A stretch of 64,000 bases of DNA, from assembly GCF_963259705.1 (NCBI RefSeq), contig NC_081848.1, forward strand, positions 54,459,408-54,523,407, given 5' to 3'. A program made the position numbers and the translations under genes. The stretch is from Myotis daubentonii. Its lineage: Eukaryota > Chordata > Mammalia > Chiroptera > Vespertilionidae. Positions 49,799 through 62,830 of this stretch are shown piece after piece. How positions within the stretch are numbered: the stretch's first letter is position 1; each line of letters begins with the position of its first letter. Under the pieces are notes generated by a model, which did no database searches, was not told the origin of the DNA, and was given only the letters and a program-made list of their open reading frames with translations.

Positions 49799-50109
49799 CA
49801 GTGGTTCTCAACCTGTAGGTCACGACCCCTTTCCGGGTTGAATGACCCTTTCACAGGGGTCGCCTAAGACCATCGGTAAACACATATATAATTACATATT
49901 GTTTTTGTGATTAATCACTATGCTTTAATTATGTTCAATTTGTAACAATGAAAATACATCCTGCATATCAGATATTTACATTATGATTCATAACAGTAGC
50001 AAAATTACAGTTATGAAGTAGCAACGAAAATAATTCTATGGTTGGGGGTCACCACAACATGAGGAACTGTATTAAAGGGTTGTGGCATTAAGAAGGTTGA
50101 GAACCACTG
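49799..50109 (+). mobile_element. SPIN-type hAT element (non-autonomous)
   Basis: 311 bp with ends CAGTGGTTCTCAACCTGTAG and GGTTGAGAACCACTG. Interior signatures include AGGGGTCGCCTAAGACCATC, ACATATATAATTACATATTG and TGTGATTAATCACTATGCTT, which I recognise as SPIN. A perfect 8-bp duplication ACCTAATC (49791-49798 and 50110-50117) marks the insertion. SPIN elements are known for horizontal transfer among tetrapods, including vesper bats. Confidence 0.88.
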
Positions 50110-52296
50110 ACCTAATCCATCCCATAGAATTTTCTAGTGGTAGTGGTAAAGACTATATTATTGCCCTTCCTCAGCTTCATTACACTCTTGAATTTAAAAG
50201 AAGATGTAAAGTTAAGAATGATACATAAACATAATATCGGTTATAAAATAATATAAATATTGACTACTTAGAAAATAATGACTATGAGAATTTCAAAAGG
50301 TCAACTTTATGGGCTGCATAAAGCTATTTCTACAAACGTACTTATGGCCAAAAGGTCTTTGTTATTAAATTTAAAATGTTTAAATAAATAATTCAATTCA
50401 GGGCATTAAATGGTATCAGAAAATAAACAAAAGAGGAAGTACAAGAAAAATAAGGAAAGGAGAAATAATAAATGGAAAAGCAAGAGTAAGTAGTTGGCAT
50501 ACTAAAAAAGCTAAGGAATTTAAAAAATAAATCTAAAACGTGGATCCTTGTCAGAGAATGGAACGAGGGAGAGAAAGAGAAAACCACTGGCAAATAAAAT
50601 TGAGAGAGAAAACATACACACACACACAAATATGCAAAGCTGAAAATGGGATATATAACAACAAATAAATAGAAAATTCAAAATAAGTGATAGTGTATTT
50701 TTAAACAATACTAGTATATTTGAAAATCTCAATGAAATATACAATTTTCCAGGAATTGTTTTCCTGACAAAACTGACTTAAAAAGAAGTAAAAAATGCAA
50801 AAATAAATAATTTCTAAAGAATGCTCTAGGCCCAGATGTTTTATGGTATATTGTTTCAGAATCTCAAGGAATAAGTAATAGTTCATGTTATCTACTCAAC
50901 GTTTTACATAGTCTAGAAAAAAGAGGAAAAGCTTTCTAATTCAACTGTGAATACCGGTACTATAAATCAACAAAGATAGTACAGATAAATACAAAAACTA
51001 ATCTCATTTATGATTACAGATGGAAAATAACAACTATAATAGAAGCAAATAAAAGTATGCAGTCCATTAAAACAAGAATACACCATGACTAATCAGGGTT
51101 TATTTCATCAATAAATTTGAAAAACAAAAACCAATAAGATGAATCATTAAATAAAATGCAATTTCTCATAGAAACTCTTAGTAAACTATGACTAGAATTT
51201 TTAATCTTAAGTAATATCTTAAATCAATGGTCAATATAATACTTAATGGTGAAATATTAAAAGCAATTCCATCATTTAAAAACCACATAAAATGCCTGTT
51301 ACCACCTGCATTACTTAATATTATCCTGACACTAGGCAGTGTAATAAGAGAATGGGTGAAAAAAGGGGAACATATAAGATAAAACAGCTGAAATATTAGT
51401 AGAGCTAATAAGTTTGATAAAAAAGAAAATTATAAAATGAACCAGCAAAATTCACTAAAATCCCTAAATATAATAACAAAAAGAAAATAGAATGAAAACT
51501 ATCTCATTCACAAATGCAAGCAAAAAAAAATAACTTTTATAAAGAAAATATCAGCAGAAATGTACAGAATCTGTATTTTAAAAACAAAACATTATTGAGG
51601 AGCATAAAAGAATTAAGTAAATGATTTTGAATGGAAAGATTCAATACTATAAAGGTGTCAGCTTACCTCATAGTTTTATATAAAACTTAAATACAATCTT
51701 TTAAGATATCACTTTGGAATTTCAATGAACAACTTATAAGTCTAAAATAAATTTTAGAGAAGTATGTAAACACCTTAAAGAACAATTATGAATGTGATCT
51801 TGTAATACTTATTGCCCACACTGTAAGTACTTTAAAGCTATAGTGATTGATATAGCAGAAGACTAACAAAAATTTAAATAAAAAGATCAATGGGAATAGA
51901 ACAAAAAACTGAGAAATGGTTTCAAATATGCAATCAGTATGCAGTAAAAGATGTTATGTCAAGTCAGAAGTGATAAGATGAGCTATTTAATAAATGATAC
52001 AGAAATATTTGGTTAACTGCCTGAGAAAAACGATTAAGTTGTACATCTATATGAAATTATACATCAACATACATTCAAGAGGAATTAAAGAGTTAAATGT
52101 ATAGTAATCCAAAAAATGAAAGAAAATACACAAAATATTTTATCTAATCTCAAAGTGGGTGAAGCCATTCTAAATAAACCCCCAACAGAAAAAAGAAGAA
52201 GGAAAAAAAGAGGGAAAGACTGGACAACAAAACCATAAAGTAAAGAAAATAACAAAATGTAACATATTACAGATAAAGATTAACACCCTTAAAATA

Positions 52297-53646
52297 TACA
52301 GGGTAGGGCAAAAGTAAGTTTACAGTTATGAGCACACGAAACTGTTAATTCTTATATTGTTATGTATTAACTAGGAGCCCGGTGCACGAAATTCGTGCAC
52401 TGGGTGTGTGTGGGGGGGGCGGAGTGTCCCTCAGCCCAGCCTGCCCCCTCTCACATACTGGGAGCCCTCAGGCGTTGACCCCCATCACCCTCCAATCGCA
52501 GGATCGGCCCCTTGCTCAGGCCTGACGCCTCTGACAGAGGCGTCGGGCCTGGGCAGGGGACCCTCATTTCCCCCCATCACTGGTTCTGCCCCCAGCCCAG
52601 GCCTGATGCCTCGGCCAGAGGCGTAGACCCCCATCACCCTCTGATCGGCTGATTGGCCCCTTGCCCAGGCCTGAGGCCTCCGCCAGAGGTGTCAGGCTTG
52701 GACAGGGGACCCCCATCTCCCCCTGATCACTGGCTCTGGCCCCCGCCCAGGCCTGAGGCCTCTGGCCCAGGAATCATGCCTGGGCAGGAGACCCCCATCT
52801 CCCTCTGATCGCTTGCTCCACCCCCCGCCCAAGCCTGACGCCTCTGACCCAGGCTTCAGGCCTGGGCAAGGGGACCATCATATCCCCCCAATCCCCGGCT
52901 CCGCCCCCTACCCAGGCCTGATGCCTCGGCCAGAGGAGTTGACCCTCATCACCCTCCGATCACCAATCACCGGATCGGCCCCTTGACCAGGCCTAAGGCC
53001 TCTGGCAGAGGTGTCAGGCCTGGGCAGGGGACCCCCAGCTCCCCGTGGTTGCAGGCTCCGCCCCTGGCCAGGCCTAACACCTCTGGCCGAGGCGTCCGGC
53101 CTGAGCAGCGGGGATCCGCAGCTGCAGCGGCCCCATGATCGTGGGCTTCGCTTTAGGCCCAGGCAAGGGACCCCTAGCTCCTGGGACTGCCAGCTTTGAC
53201 CGTGCCCAGCTCCCATCGCTGGCTCCACCCCTACTTCCTGCTATCACTGGCCAGGGCGGCAAAGGCGCGCCTGATTCTCCTATCATGGCTGGGGGGCAGG
53301 GCAAAGGCGGCCCCAGGGCCGCCTTTGCCCTGCCCCCCAGCTCTTAGCTCCCCCCTGGGTTTCTGATCACTGTCAGTGGCAGGGGGCTTCTTCCTGCTTT
53401 CCCCTTCGCCTCCCTGCATTGTGCCTACATATGCAAATTTACCGCCATCTTGTTGGCAGTTAACTGCCAATCTTAGTTGGCAGTTAACTACCAATCTTAG
53501 TTGGCAGTTAATTTGCATATAGCCCTGATTAGCCAATGAAAAGGGTATCGTCGTATGCCAATTACCATTTTTCTCTTTTATTAGATAGGATTATTATATT
53601 GTTTTCCACATAAACAACTGTAAATCTAATTTTGCCCCACCCTGTA
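52297..53646 (+). mobile_element. mariner-type MITE interrupted by a Helitron
   Basis: Left TACAGGGTAGGGCAAAAGTA and right CTAATTTTGCCCCACCCTGTA on TA. Minus the Helitron it is 130 bp, same family as 9344-9475. It sits in the old L1. Confidence 0.85.
52371..53590 (-). mobile_element. HeliBat-type non-autonomous Helitron, 1.22 kb
   Basis: Minus strand: starts TCCTATCTAATAAAAGAG after A, ends CTAG (52374-52371), with hairpin GTGCACGAATTTCGTGCAC. Contains tandem GC-rich modules around CCCAGGCCTGA and a perfect 25-bp palindrome at 53289-53313 / 53316-53340. The flanking base at 52370 is A, read as T on the element strand, as expected. Long low-complexity frames here are not genes. Confidence 0.94.
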
Positions 53647-54171
53647 CATTAAGAGTTACAAAACCACAATAACTAGACAAATCCTTTAAAGGAAAATGGG
53701 CACACAACATAAATAGGCAATTCACAAATGAAGAGATATTTAATATAAATAAATGTATGTAAAACTCTTCAGTCTCAATGATGAGGCAATTCAAAATAAT
53801 TCAGCAATAATATGTTATTTTCTTCTATCAAACTGGCAAGAACTTTTTAGTTAATAAAACTGCTATTGAGGGTAAGGGCAAAATACTTGCAGACACTACT
53901 AGTGAGAGCACAGAATACTATATGCTTTCTGAAGGACAGTGTGGCAATAGGTAGCAAAAGCCTTTAAAGAAAGAACAACTCTTTGACCCAAGAGTTTCAC
54001 TTTTTAGTAGTATATTCATTCCAAGAAAATAGTCACTAGTTAATACTGAAAAATATTAAAAAGTTATTCATGCTCAAAGTTTTCTTTATAATGACAAATG
54101 ATAAAAACAACTGAAATATTGAGTAAAAGACTCAGTTAAATTATGAGAACACCACTTTATGCAATTTTCTT

Positions 54172-54397
54172 TTTCTTTTCTTTAAATATATTTTTTATTG
54201 ATTTTTTACAGAGAGGAAGGGAGAGAGATAGAGAGTCAGAAACATCGATGAGAGAGAAACATCAATCAGCTGCCTCCTGCACACCCCCCACTGGGGATGT
54301 GCCCGCAACCAAGGTACTTGCCCTTGACCGGAATCGAACCCGGGACCTGTCAGTCCACAGGCTGACGCTCTATCCACTAAGTCAAACCAGTTAGGGC
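54172..54397 (-). mobile_element. Ves SINE in the 3-prime part of the old L1
   Basis: Reverse-oriented SINE with head TTAGGGC at the right and B-box region GGAATCGAACCCGGGACC. An imperfect duplication TATGCAATTTTCTT / TATGTAATTTTTCTT lies at 54158-54171 and 54398-54412. Confidence 0.93.
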
Positions 54398-55367
54398 TAT
54401 GTAATTTTTCTTGCAAAAAAAAGAAAAAATGACCTAATCACAGGGAAATTCACAATATATCTTTAGGTGGGAAAGACAGACTACAAAAGAATAAATAGTA
54501 AAAAGGTTGTTCTGATTTTAAGAAAAATTTTAACATGAACATACATAAATTAAAATAGAAAGGACATTCAATATAATACAAGCAGAATTAAAAGACAATT
54601 TTAATTTCTTTTGGGTTTCGATACTTTTTACAATAAGTATAAATTTTATAATGAGAAAAAAATAGTGAGTTAGTAAAAATCCACAATGATTGAGATATAT
54701 AAATACTGATAACCCACAATAGTATGTGTTTCTTGGAAATAGTATTCAGATCACTTTGACACTGCAGAATAATTATAGCTAATTTAGGTGGATAATAACT
54801 GGCCTGATCTCACCTAGACTAAAACTGTACATTGAGTTGTAGCAGTGATTGGATCACTCTATGAACACTAATTTTTTCATTTTTATTATATTATTGTTAT
54901 ATTTTCTGTATAATTTTATGGTGACAAAATATTAAGATGTAAGAAGAGACCATTAAGTAGACTAAATCAAAATGAAAAATTTATTAAGAATCTTATCTTC
55001 TATGCTCATAAAACTGAGAGTAGCACACAAATGACAGTTCACTTACCTCATATAGAATCCAGAAAGAAAAATGTTAAAGTATTTGAAAACCCCAATTTTT
55101 CAAACGTGTTTCACCTTCAAGATTTATGTATTTGGAATATCTGAGACTAGTACAATTTTAATATTTTAAATTCATGATTAGAATTAAAAATAAAGTAAAA
55201 TGGGAAGTGGGGGCAGGGGAGAGTAGATAACCTGATGCTATAACCATGATGCTTCATCATCCTATCTAATAAAAAGGTAATTTGCAAATTGACCATAACT
55301 CCAACACACAAGATGGCCACCCCCATGTGGTCAAAGATGGCTGCCCCCATGTGGACACAAGATGGCC

Positions 55368-55930
55368 GGCAGGAGAGGGCAGTTGGGAGGGATTAGGCAT
55401 GAAAGGAAGGGCAGTTGGGGGCGACCAGGCCTGCAGGGGATAACAGTTGGGAGGGGCCCAGGTCTGCAGGGGAGAACAGTTTGGGGCGGACCAGGCCAGC
55501 AGCGGAGAGCAGTTAGAGGCGACCAGGCTGGCAGGGGAGGGTGGTTAGGGGCAATCAGGATGGCAGGGGAGGACAATTAGGGGCAACCAGGCCTGCAGAG
55601 GAGGACAGTTAGGGGCAATCAGGCCAGCAGGGGAGGGCAGTTGGGGGCAACCAGGCCTGCAGGGGAGGACAGTTAGGGGTAACCAGGCCTGCAGGGGAGG
55701 GCAGTTAGGGGCGACCAGGCAGGCAGGGGAGGGCAGTTAGTGGAGACCAGGCTGGCAAGGGAGGGCAGTTAGGGGTGACCAGGCCAGCAGGGGAGGGAAG
55801 TTGGGGGCGACCAGGCCTTCAGGCGAGGGCAGTTAGGGCAATTGGGTTGGCAGGGGAGTGGGTAGGAGGTGATCAGGCTGGCAGGCAGAAGTGGTTAGGG
55901 GCAATCAGGCAGGCAGGCAGGCAGGCGAGC
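55368..55930 (+). repeat. 32-bp minisatellite within a Helitron
   Basis: About 17 variant units of 32 bp built on GCAGGGGAGGGCAGTTAGGG followed by GCGACCAGGC. Units differ by point changes, and some have altered length near the ends. Confidence 0.88.
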
Positions 55931-55997
55931 GGTTGGGAGCCAGGAGTCCTGGATTGTGAGAGGGATGTCCCAGATTGGAGAGGGTGCAGGCTGGGCT

Positions 55998-56002
<5 letters not shown>

Positions 56003-56044
<42 letters not shown>
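56003..56044. repeat. (CA)n microsatellite at the Helitron tail
   Basis: About 21 AC units ending right before the terminal hairpin GTGCACGGATTTCGTGCA. Confidence 0.97.
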
Positions 56045-56048
<4 letters not shown>

Positions 56049-56984
56049 ACGGATTTCGTGCATCAGGCCTCTAGTAACATAATAAAATGTTAGCTTCCAC
56101 ATTACTGAGAGAAAGCAAGACCCCCATCTCTCATGCTGGCAAAAGCTTGATTTTGCATAAACCATTTCCATTCTCACTGGTATAAAACCAATTACTTTGG
56201 GAAGGGAAGAAAACACAGAATGACGTGCAAAGTAGCACACACCATGTTATAGCAGCTGGATAAAGAATATGTCACTAATGACTTTCTTTCTACCCCTCAG
56301 TTGAACGTTGAAGGTTTGTTTCCAAAATAGCAAGCAAGTGGCCTTCATAAGTAAAAAGCAGAAGCAGTGAAATTCAAAATACTATTAAATTTCTACTTGA
56401 TTTTGATACTGCATTAGATAATGGAATGTTATTAATTATTCATTGGGAGATGACTTCCTTTTCTCTTCATTTGAGAAGAACATAAGATGTCTGAACCCTA
56501 GGCAATTTTCTATACTGAATTCAAAATAAAATTTTAATCAGATAACTATTGCCAAATATTCACCTTAAATGAGATATTTATTATCCATGACCAATAGGAA
56601 GATTAACCTGAAGCTGTTTGGAAATTCAGAAACATAATCTAATAAACTGCCCAAATTGTTAGTGCAAGTGACAGTAATGACTGTCTGTAAGGAACAACTT
56701 ATAGAATTAATGACTTAGAATTCTATTCATGATAGCAAAAATTAATAATACAGTATTTCATTTCCTTAAAGAAATCAACAAGAGAGTTAGGTTAGTTCTG
56801 TAATGTATTGATTGGGATTGTCCACTTCTTAACATGTAATAACATCAATCACATAACTTCGAAAATTAAGATATCCATCATCATCAGGGTGAAAGGTTAT
56901 GAAATTTTAAATCCTGTGAAATCTGTTTAAGATTAATCAACCTATCAACATATGGACATATTAATAATAACAATGACTAAAACT

Positions 56985-57200
56985 TACTCTCATGAGTCCT
57001 TTCTTAAGTGCCAGGTAAAATGCTAAAAGCTTTATATGTATTAATTCTCTTAAGGAGCCTATGAGGTAGATACTGTTATTATCCCCATTTTAGATCCTAG
57101 GAATTCAAAACATAAAAAAGACAGTGACTTGCCCAAAGTCAATTATCTAGTAAATGGCAGGGCCAGGATTTGAACCAGTATACAGGCCTCAGAACCCACC
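56985..57200 (-). mobile_element. MIR SINE relic, well preserved
   Basis: AGTGCCAGGTAAAATGCTAA, GAGGTAGATACTGTTATTAT, CCCCATTTTAGATCCTAG, GACTTGCCCAAAGTCAATTA and GGCAGGGCCAGGATTTGAAC follow reverse MIR order. Confidence 0.78.
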
Positions 57201-57628
57201 CATAAACCATTATGTATAGCAAATTCTATACACTCTGTTTTTATAGGTGCTACAGTTGACCTTTTCAAAGTATTAATTTAGATTCATAAATAAAGCTATT
57301 ACATTATGACTTAAGAGGAAAGACTAAAATTGTATTTAATTTAATTTAATTTGTTCATCATCTTTGATATGACATTTTTTATTTTAATACTTTTTAGTTA
57401 AGTAAATTAAAAATAATTTATCCTATCATCTATATGTTATAGAATAATAAAAAGAGAGGCCAAAAATTTCATTCTGTAAACATTAAAAAGAATAAAAGTT
57501 CAAGGACATACTATACATTTACCTCTCATACATTAACAAATATTAGAAGTAAGAAATTAATGTTAGGGTACAGACGATCAGCAAATGTATTGTTATAGAA
57601 AATAACATCTCCACATTGATTTATTTTA

Positions 57629-57760
<132 letters not shown>

Positions 57761-60700
57761 TCAAGATATTACATATATATATTTTTTATTTTATAAGTAT
57801 TAAAATATTACAAATCCAAAACGCTAGTTTATGAAGAAACTCTATCACTTAAAAATGATCAAAGCTATTTTTTGTTGTTTTAACCTTAGGATATAAACAA
57901 TTATATTACTGTATTATAAAATAACACAACTAATTTTTTACCAGATTATTTAAACTATTCCTAAGAATATAATGCTCAATAAACTTGTATTGGTATTACA
58001 ATTATGATTATATCAATATTCAGTCAGCATATAGCATTTCTTAGACTGATAAGACAGAAAAAGGGGCCCTTTCCTACAGGTTTAAGTTTAGAAAATATTC
58101 CTTTTAATCCAGGTGATTATGTTTTAATTCCAAGCAAAATTCATGGGCTACTCACAGAAGAATGACAATTCTTAAAGGGAGAAAACACCAATCAACCTGT
58201 AACCATGTTAAAAAAAAATACAGCAACTTTCATAAAATACCCATTTATAGCAAAATGCAAAGAAAATAAAGTCCATATAATGAAAACTGCTACTACAGTT
58301 CTCTTATATAAAAAGAGAAGTATATATTCTCTTCAAGAAAATACTTATTTAAACATTTTTCCCTGCTGCATTTCTAAGTAGCACACTAGATTACAGGGAG
58401 TGATTATACTTGTTTCTATAAAGATTCATAAAGGTTACAGAAATTTAAACCAGAATATTCTAATAATTAGCACATTTTCCTCAATGTGTTCTTTTATCTC
58501 TATATTCAGATGGATCTGAAACTGACGCTACTGCTTGCAACTATTTACATGTATCTTTTGAGCTTCAAATCTTAACAAATAGGACATATTTCCAAAAGAG
58601 AATGCAGACTTAAATACTAAACCCTTAGTGTGAAGCATACTCCCATTAACTTTAACATTCCAAGTGTCAAATTTTGATAACTTCTTTTTAAATTATATTT
58701 AAATTGTTACTCTGTATCCAAATGCTTCTCCTCTCCCTATCAGTACCTTTCTCTTTAGCATTTTTTCCTTTCTTTTTTTTTTTTCTTCCAACTTCTAAAT
58801 CCTCCTTGAATTTTTCAGAATGACAGTAAGGTCAAGATGGATCTAAAGGGTTTAGAAACTAGATAAGCTTTAGAAAAAGACAGCGAGCCCGGGGTTAGAG
58901 ATGAGAAGACTACTGCACAATTAGAACGTATTGGCAAAAACAATTAACATTTGTCCATGACATGATCAATCAATCAAGGAATGGATGGAATCCAGATCAG
59001 TGCATCCTGAAATGCCTGATGAAGAACAACAGTACTAGCACGCTATCACAGAAGCTAAAGTTCTTTCTAAATAGAAGCCAGCTTGATTCTATTAAGAGAA
59101 AGTTCCCTGCCCCTTCCTTTACTTCTTCCCTTCTTTACTTCCCTCCTTCTTCCTTTCCATTCTTTCCTATTAAAATTGTCTTGGGCTTCAACGAGTGACC
59201 TACCACTGTGATTAAAAACTGGATTCTGAGTGACCTTCCAATAGGGCCTACATGCATTCCCATATGTTCAGTCTGTATTTAATTTCCAAAATGGTTTCTT
59301 GCCACATTTATTTTTAAATTGAGAAACAAGATGTGTACTTTGGTCTATACATATTTTATATTTTTGCTGAAGTCATAAAAAAGATAACACTGAGTCTTGA
59401 AAATTTAAAGCCAATCTTCAAAGCCGTGCCTAACAGAGATTACATTTTGCAAATAGGGTTTAAATGTCTGAGATATATTGATATAACATCAGATCATGGA
59501 TAAGAATAGTCAACACAACATGTTCAACTTTCTATCCTACCCAGTTTTGTTACTTTTTTTATTGCCCTTTCATACATGTTATAACAATACACGAAACTGC
59601 TAATCACTGATACAAATGCTAAAACATAACTTGTTTGATTAAAATTTGAGTTGAGAGCATATATTGTAATCATAAAAGACAAAAGCCCAATTTTCTAGTA
59701 ATGATCACAAACTCACAGCAAGTTCATAAACTAGTATTAGAAACATAATAAATGTAAAACATAAAAATATGTCTCTCATTTCTATAAATAGACCTGAAAT
59801 CTTTCTGAGCTCCAGGAAAAGAATGCTTAAACTCCATGGGAGAAAAATAGAACTATATGGACAACAGGAACACACACTTCCAACATAAATCAAACCACGG
59901 GGACACAGCTTTACATAAAAGCTACTCATTAATAAATGGTTAATAACTTCAAAGCATTTCACATTCCTATTGGAAAATTAATTCTCACTCTAATGATAAA
60001 TTAATCTAGCCATATAGTTCCTATTTCAGTAGAGGAAGCTGAGGGGGGACATAAAGCAGCCTTTGCATATCTCTATTATAGTTCATGAAAATATGTAATA
60101 ACAACTACTGATGGCTTTTATCTATAGGACAAGACATACAACTAACTAAATACAACCTTATCAGCATTTAATCTCAATGCACAGAGATTCTAGAGAGATT
60201 CAAAACACTGAAAAATCTCTTGACAAACTCCCAGCTTCTCACCTAATTATCTGGCTGCCAAACTTCTAAGAGCTTACCACAATTAGTACTAAGCTCTCTC
60301 CACACTGTAATGGAAAGCTAAAGAGGAAGGGATAAAAGAACCAAAAAATTCAGGTTGTTAACAAATACTACCTAAGCAGAGGACTGTCACCACCGAGAGG
60401 TTTCTGACTTGAAATGAGGAAATGTGTAATAAACATATACATAAAAACTTATTTTAATTTTTAAATACTTTATATTTTAAAAATTTAAGATTCCCCACAC
60501 AAAACAATATCCAGGTAAGGGTGGAAATTAAAAGTAAGTATTCATCTCCTTGTACTACATGCTTCACTACATTAATAGGACACCAGCTTTACAGAGGCAA
60601 TTGGTCAGATCAGACTTTGCCCCAAGTACAGATGCAAAATCCTAAGAGGTCAAATACGTAAAGAACTCCAGTTTGCATCGTGTAAGAGTAGGAAGGAGCA

Positions 60701-62224
60701 TGCAGAGTGGCTGTAGCTCACCAATTAGTCAGGGTTCCAAATGGCAGAAAGGTACTGAACATCTCCCAGATATTCTTGGATTATTTATTCAGATAAATGT
60801 GCTTTACATGATTAAATTGAAAGCAGCTAAAAAATGTATGGTGGTGCCATAGTCCTCAAATCAATAAGACAATACACAGCTTATTTCATGATCTAACTTT
60901 GACTATTCAAATTTCAGTGTTTTGACTGAGTTGTCTTCAGCTAAGACATAGAGGAGCTATATACCTTTTGGAAACTGAGATAAAGAACTATAACATTATG
61001 GTATTTTAAAAAGTCACCATAATATGTACATATTAAAAATGAATGTAAGCTACACCCCTCAGTATAAAAGTGGAAAATATCAAATTTAATTCCTCTTACT
61101 TTGAAAGAATTAGCCTCCAAAGCCAATACATAGTCAATAAAATACAGAATTTTATTATATTTATCTCATTTTTGTAAATAATGTATTTAAAAAGGACTAT
61201 GGAAAATCAAGAGCTGGACTTGGGATTTCCCAAGTCCATTTAAATCAAAGATGTAAAAGGTTTTGATACATTATAAATTAATTTTCAGTTGCATAGTTTT
61301 TGTTTGTTTGTTTTTTCTTTTTCTTTGCAAATTTAAGTTTTTAAAGAAACTTTTCCTAGGGAACAAGGAAAGGCAATTCAGAACTAATTTTTCATAAATA
61401 TCCTGCATAACGATTGCAAAGCAGTGTTTTTGCTTCCTAATCAACTAGGTTTCAGTCCATATGAGTCAAGAGTGCTTTTTATGCTAATAATTAATTTTAC
61501 AGTACAAGAGAAATTCAAAGTGAAAGTATGTGGGATATTTATTTTCTAATCTGTGTAGTATTTTAAAAACAATTTAAAATGATTTCTAGTAAACAAAGTC
61601 GAGGCTGTATTAACACTTATTCTGCAAAAAATAAAGATATTTCAAGTGGGTCAAAGAGAGTACATTTTTTTAAAAAAATCATCACTAAAACTAAATCATG
61701 GGGAATAGAAAAAAATGGAAAAAAATCATTGTACTTTAAAACAATTGACCTGTGAGTAACCACTTATTATTCCATTTACCTCAAATGCTAAGCCATTAGA
61801 AACATGATATAGAAAATATCTTTAAACTATTTTAGTGAGAAAAAATAATGGCTGCTGCTCCTCTATGCAGATTTCCTACTGCTATACTAACTCTTTTAAG
61901 AAAATATTGAAACAATTCATTTATTTTTACCATAGGGATTATACATTTCAAATGCAATAATTTTTCTCTGTATCCAAGAATAATAACTTGTCAAAAGTAC
62001 CCTTGACCTTGGTTTACAAGTAATCTGACAATATATATTTATATCCTTGCTGATCATCCCATCCCACATTTTTCTTTAGGAAACAGAGATGCACAAGCCA
62101 GTTACTGTACATATTTCCACAGTGATAAGTGCTTCAGAATACAGTGGGATAAAATTGGAGCTTGGAGAGCTTGAAGAGCACTCTTAAATTTTAATTAAAA
62201 CCCTCCAAGCTCACTAAAAATAAT

Positions 62225-62480
62225 TAGACACTAAAATGTGCCAGTTTTATTTTGAAGTCACGATAACGTATAAAGCACACTCCCTGACAACTGCTTGTGC
62301 TCTCCTCTCTTTCTCCCCCTCTCCAATGAAACAACTGATTTTCCAAATACGAACAAGGGGGTATAAATAGAGGCTGTTTTCAGGCCTGCCCTTCATGCTG
62401 GGAAGCTGACAGAAAAGACAGCAGAGTGGGTTTTTCAGACTGCGCCAAATGAAACTAGAATAACTTGCCTAACCAAGAGT
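62225..62480 (+). promoter_or_regulatory. Candidate regulatory element with a TATA/MEF2-like box
   Basis: Non-repetitive block with CT-rich stretch, then GGGGTATAAATAGAGGCTG near 62358-62376, a good TATA-box match on the plus strand (antisense to SOX6) that is also close to a MEF2 site. No open reading frame or splice signal was tied to it. Confidence 0.3.
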
Positions 62481-62599
62481 TCGAATCACTGACAAACCCT
62501 AGATAAAATGCAGTCTGCAAGGAACAACACAAGTTGTATCACTGATCTTTTCTGATCCAAAAGTTGAACCTTTAACCTCTTAAATGTTTTTGCTATCTT

Positions 62600-62830
62600 A
62601 AAATATCTCATACAATGCTATATTCCACCCTATTTTTAGCCAAGCAGCAAGAGAAAGCATGCCTTTCCCATACAGCAGGGAATGATATAAACATCAACAC
62701 AGATGCTCTGCCAGGAAGAGCTGGACTTCTCAAGCACTTGATCATTAAGGAATGCACCAACTGTTTTGGATAATCTCGTGCCAGCTCCCCTTTTGCTCCA
62801 CACTCCCCTCTGGGAGTGGCCAATCTTGTC
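62600..62830. promoter_or_regulatory. Candidate muscle-type enhancer block
   Basis: Contains CTATTTTTAG (62630-62639), an exact MEF2 consensus, and GGAATG (62749-62754), a TEAD/MCAT core, in non-repetitive sequence of balanced composition. SOX6 is known to act in skeletal muscle, so this is plausible but unproven. Confidence 0.25.

Larger units (their letters stand above)
50390..54663 (+). mobile_element. Old L1 (ORF2 part and 3-prime UTR), multiply interrupted
   Basis: Very A-rich plus-strand sequence whose fragments recall L1 ORF2 and 3-prime end, such as TCAATATAATACTTAATGGT, CACCTGCATTACTTAATATT, AATAGGCAATTCACAAATGA and CTTTGACCCAAGAGTTTCAC, ending ATAATGAGAAAAAAA at about 54663. Reading frame is destroyed. 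Three later insertions sit inside: a mariner (52297-53646), a Helitron in that mariner, and a Ves SINE (54172-54397). Confidence 0.72.
55260..56074 (+). mobile_element. HeliBat-type Helitron carrying a 32-bp minisatellite
   Basis: Starts TCCTATCTAATAAAAAGG after A, ends GTGCACGGATTTCGTGCAT, then CTAG at 56071-56074 before T. Most of its interior is a tandem repeat (next entry), followed by a CA run. Confidence 0.92.

Noticed and set aside
52408..53536. Several 60-106 codon Pro/Gly-rich frames on both strands, also at 23724-24828 and 42424-42778
   Set aside because: All lie in the GC-rich repeated interior of HeliBat-type Helitrons; the same frames recur in each copy without conserved starts.
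55331..55999. Repeated open frames in both strands resembling a repeat protein
   Set aside because: Product of a 32-bp minisatellite; 32 is not a multiple of three, so a repeat protein would not keep frame.
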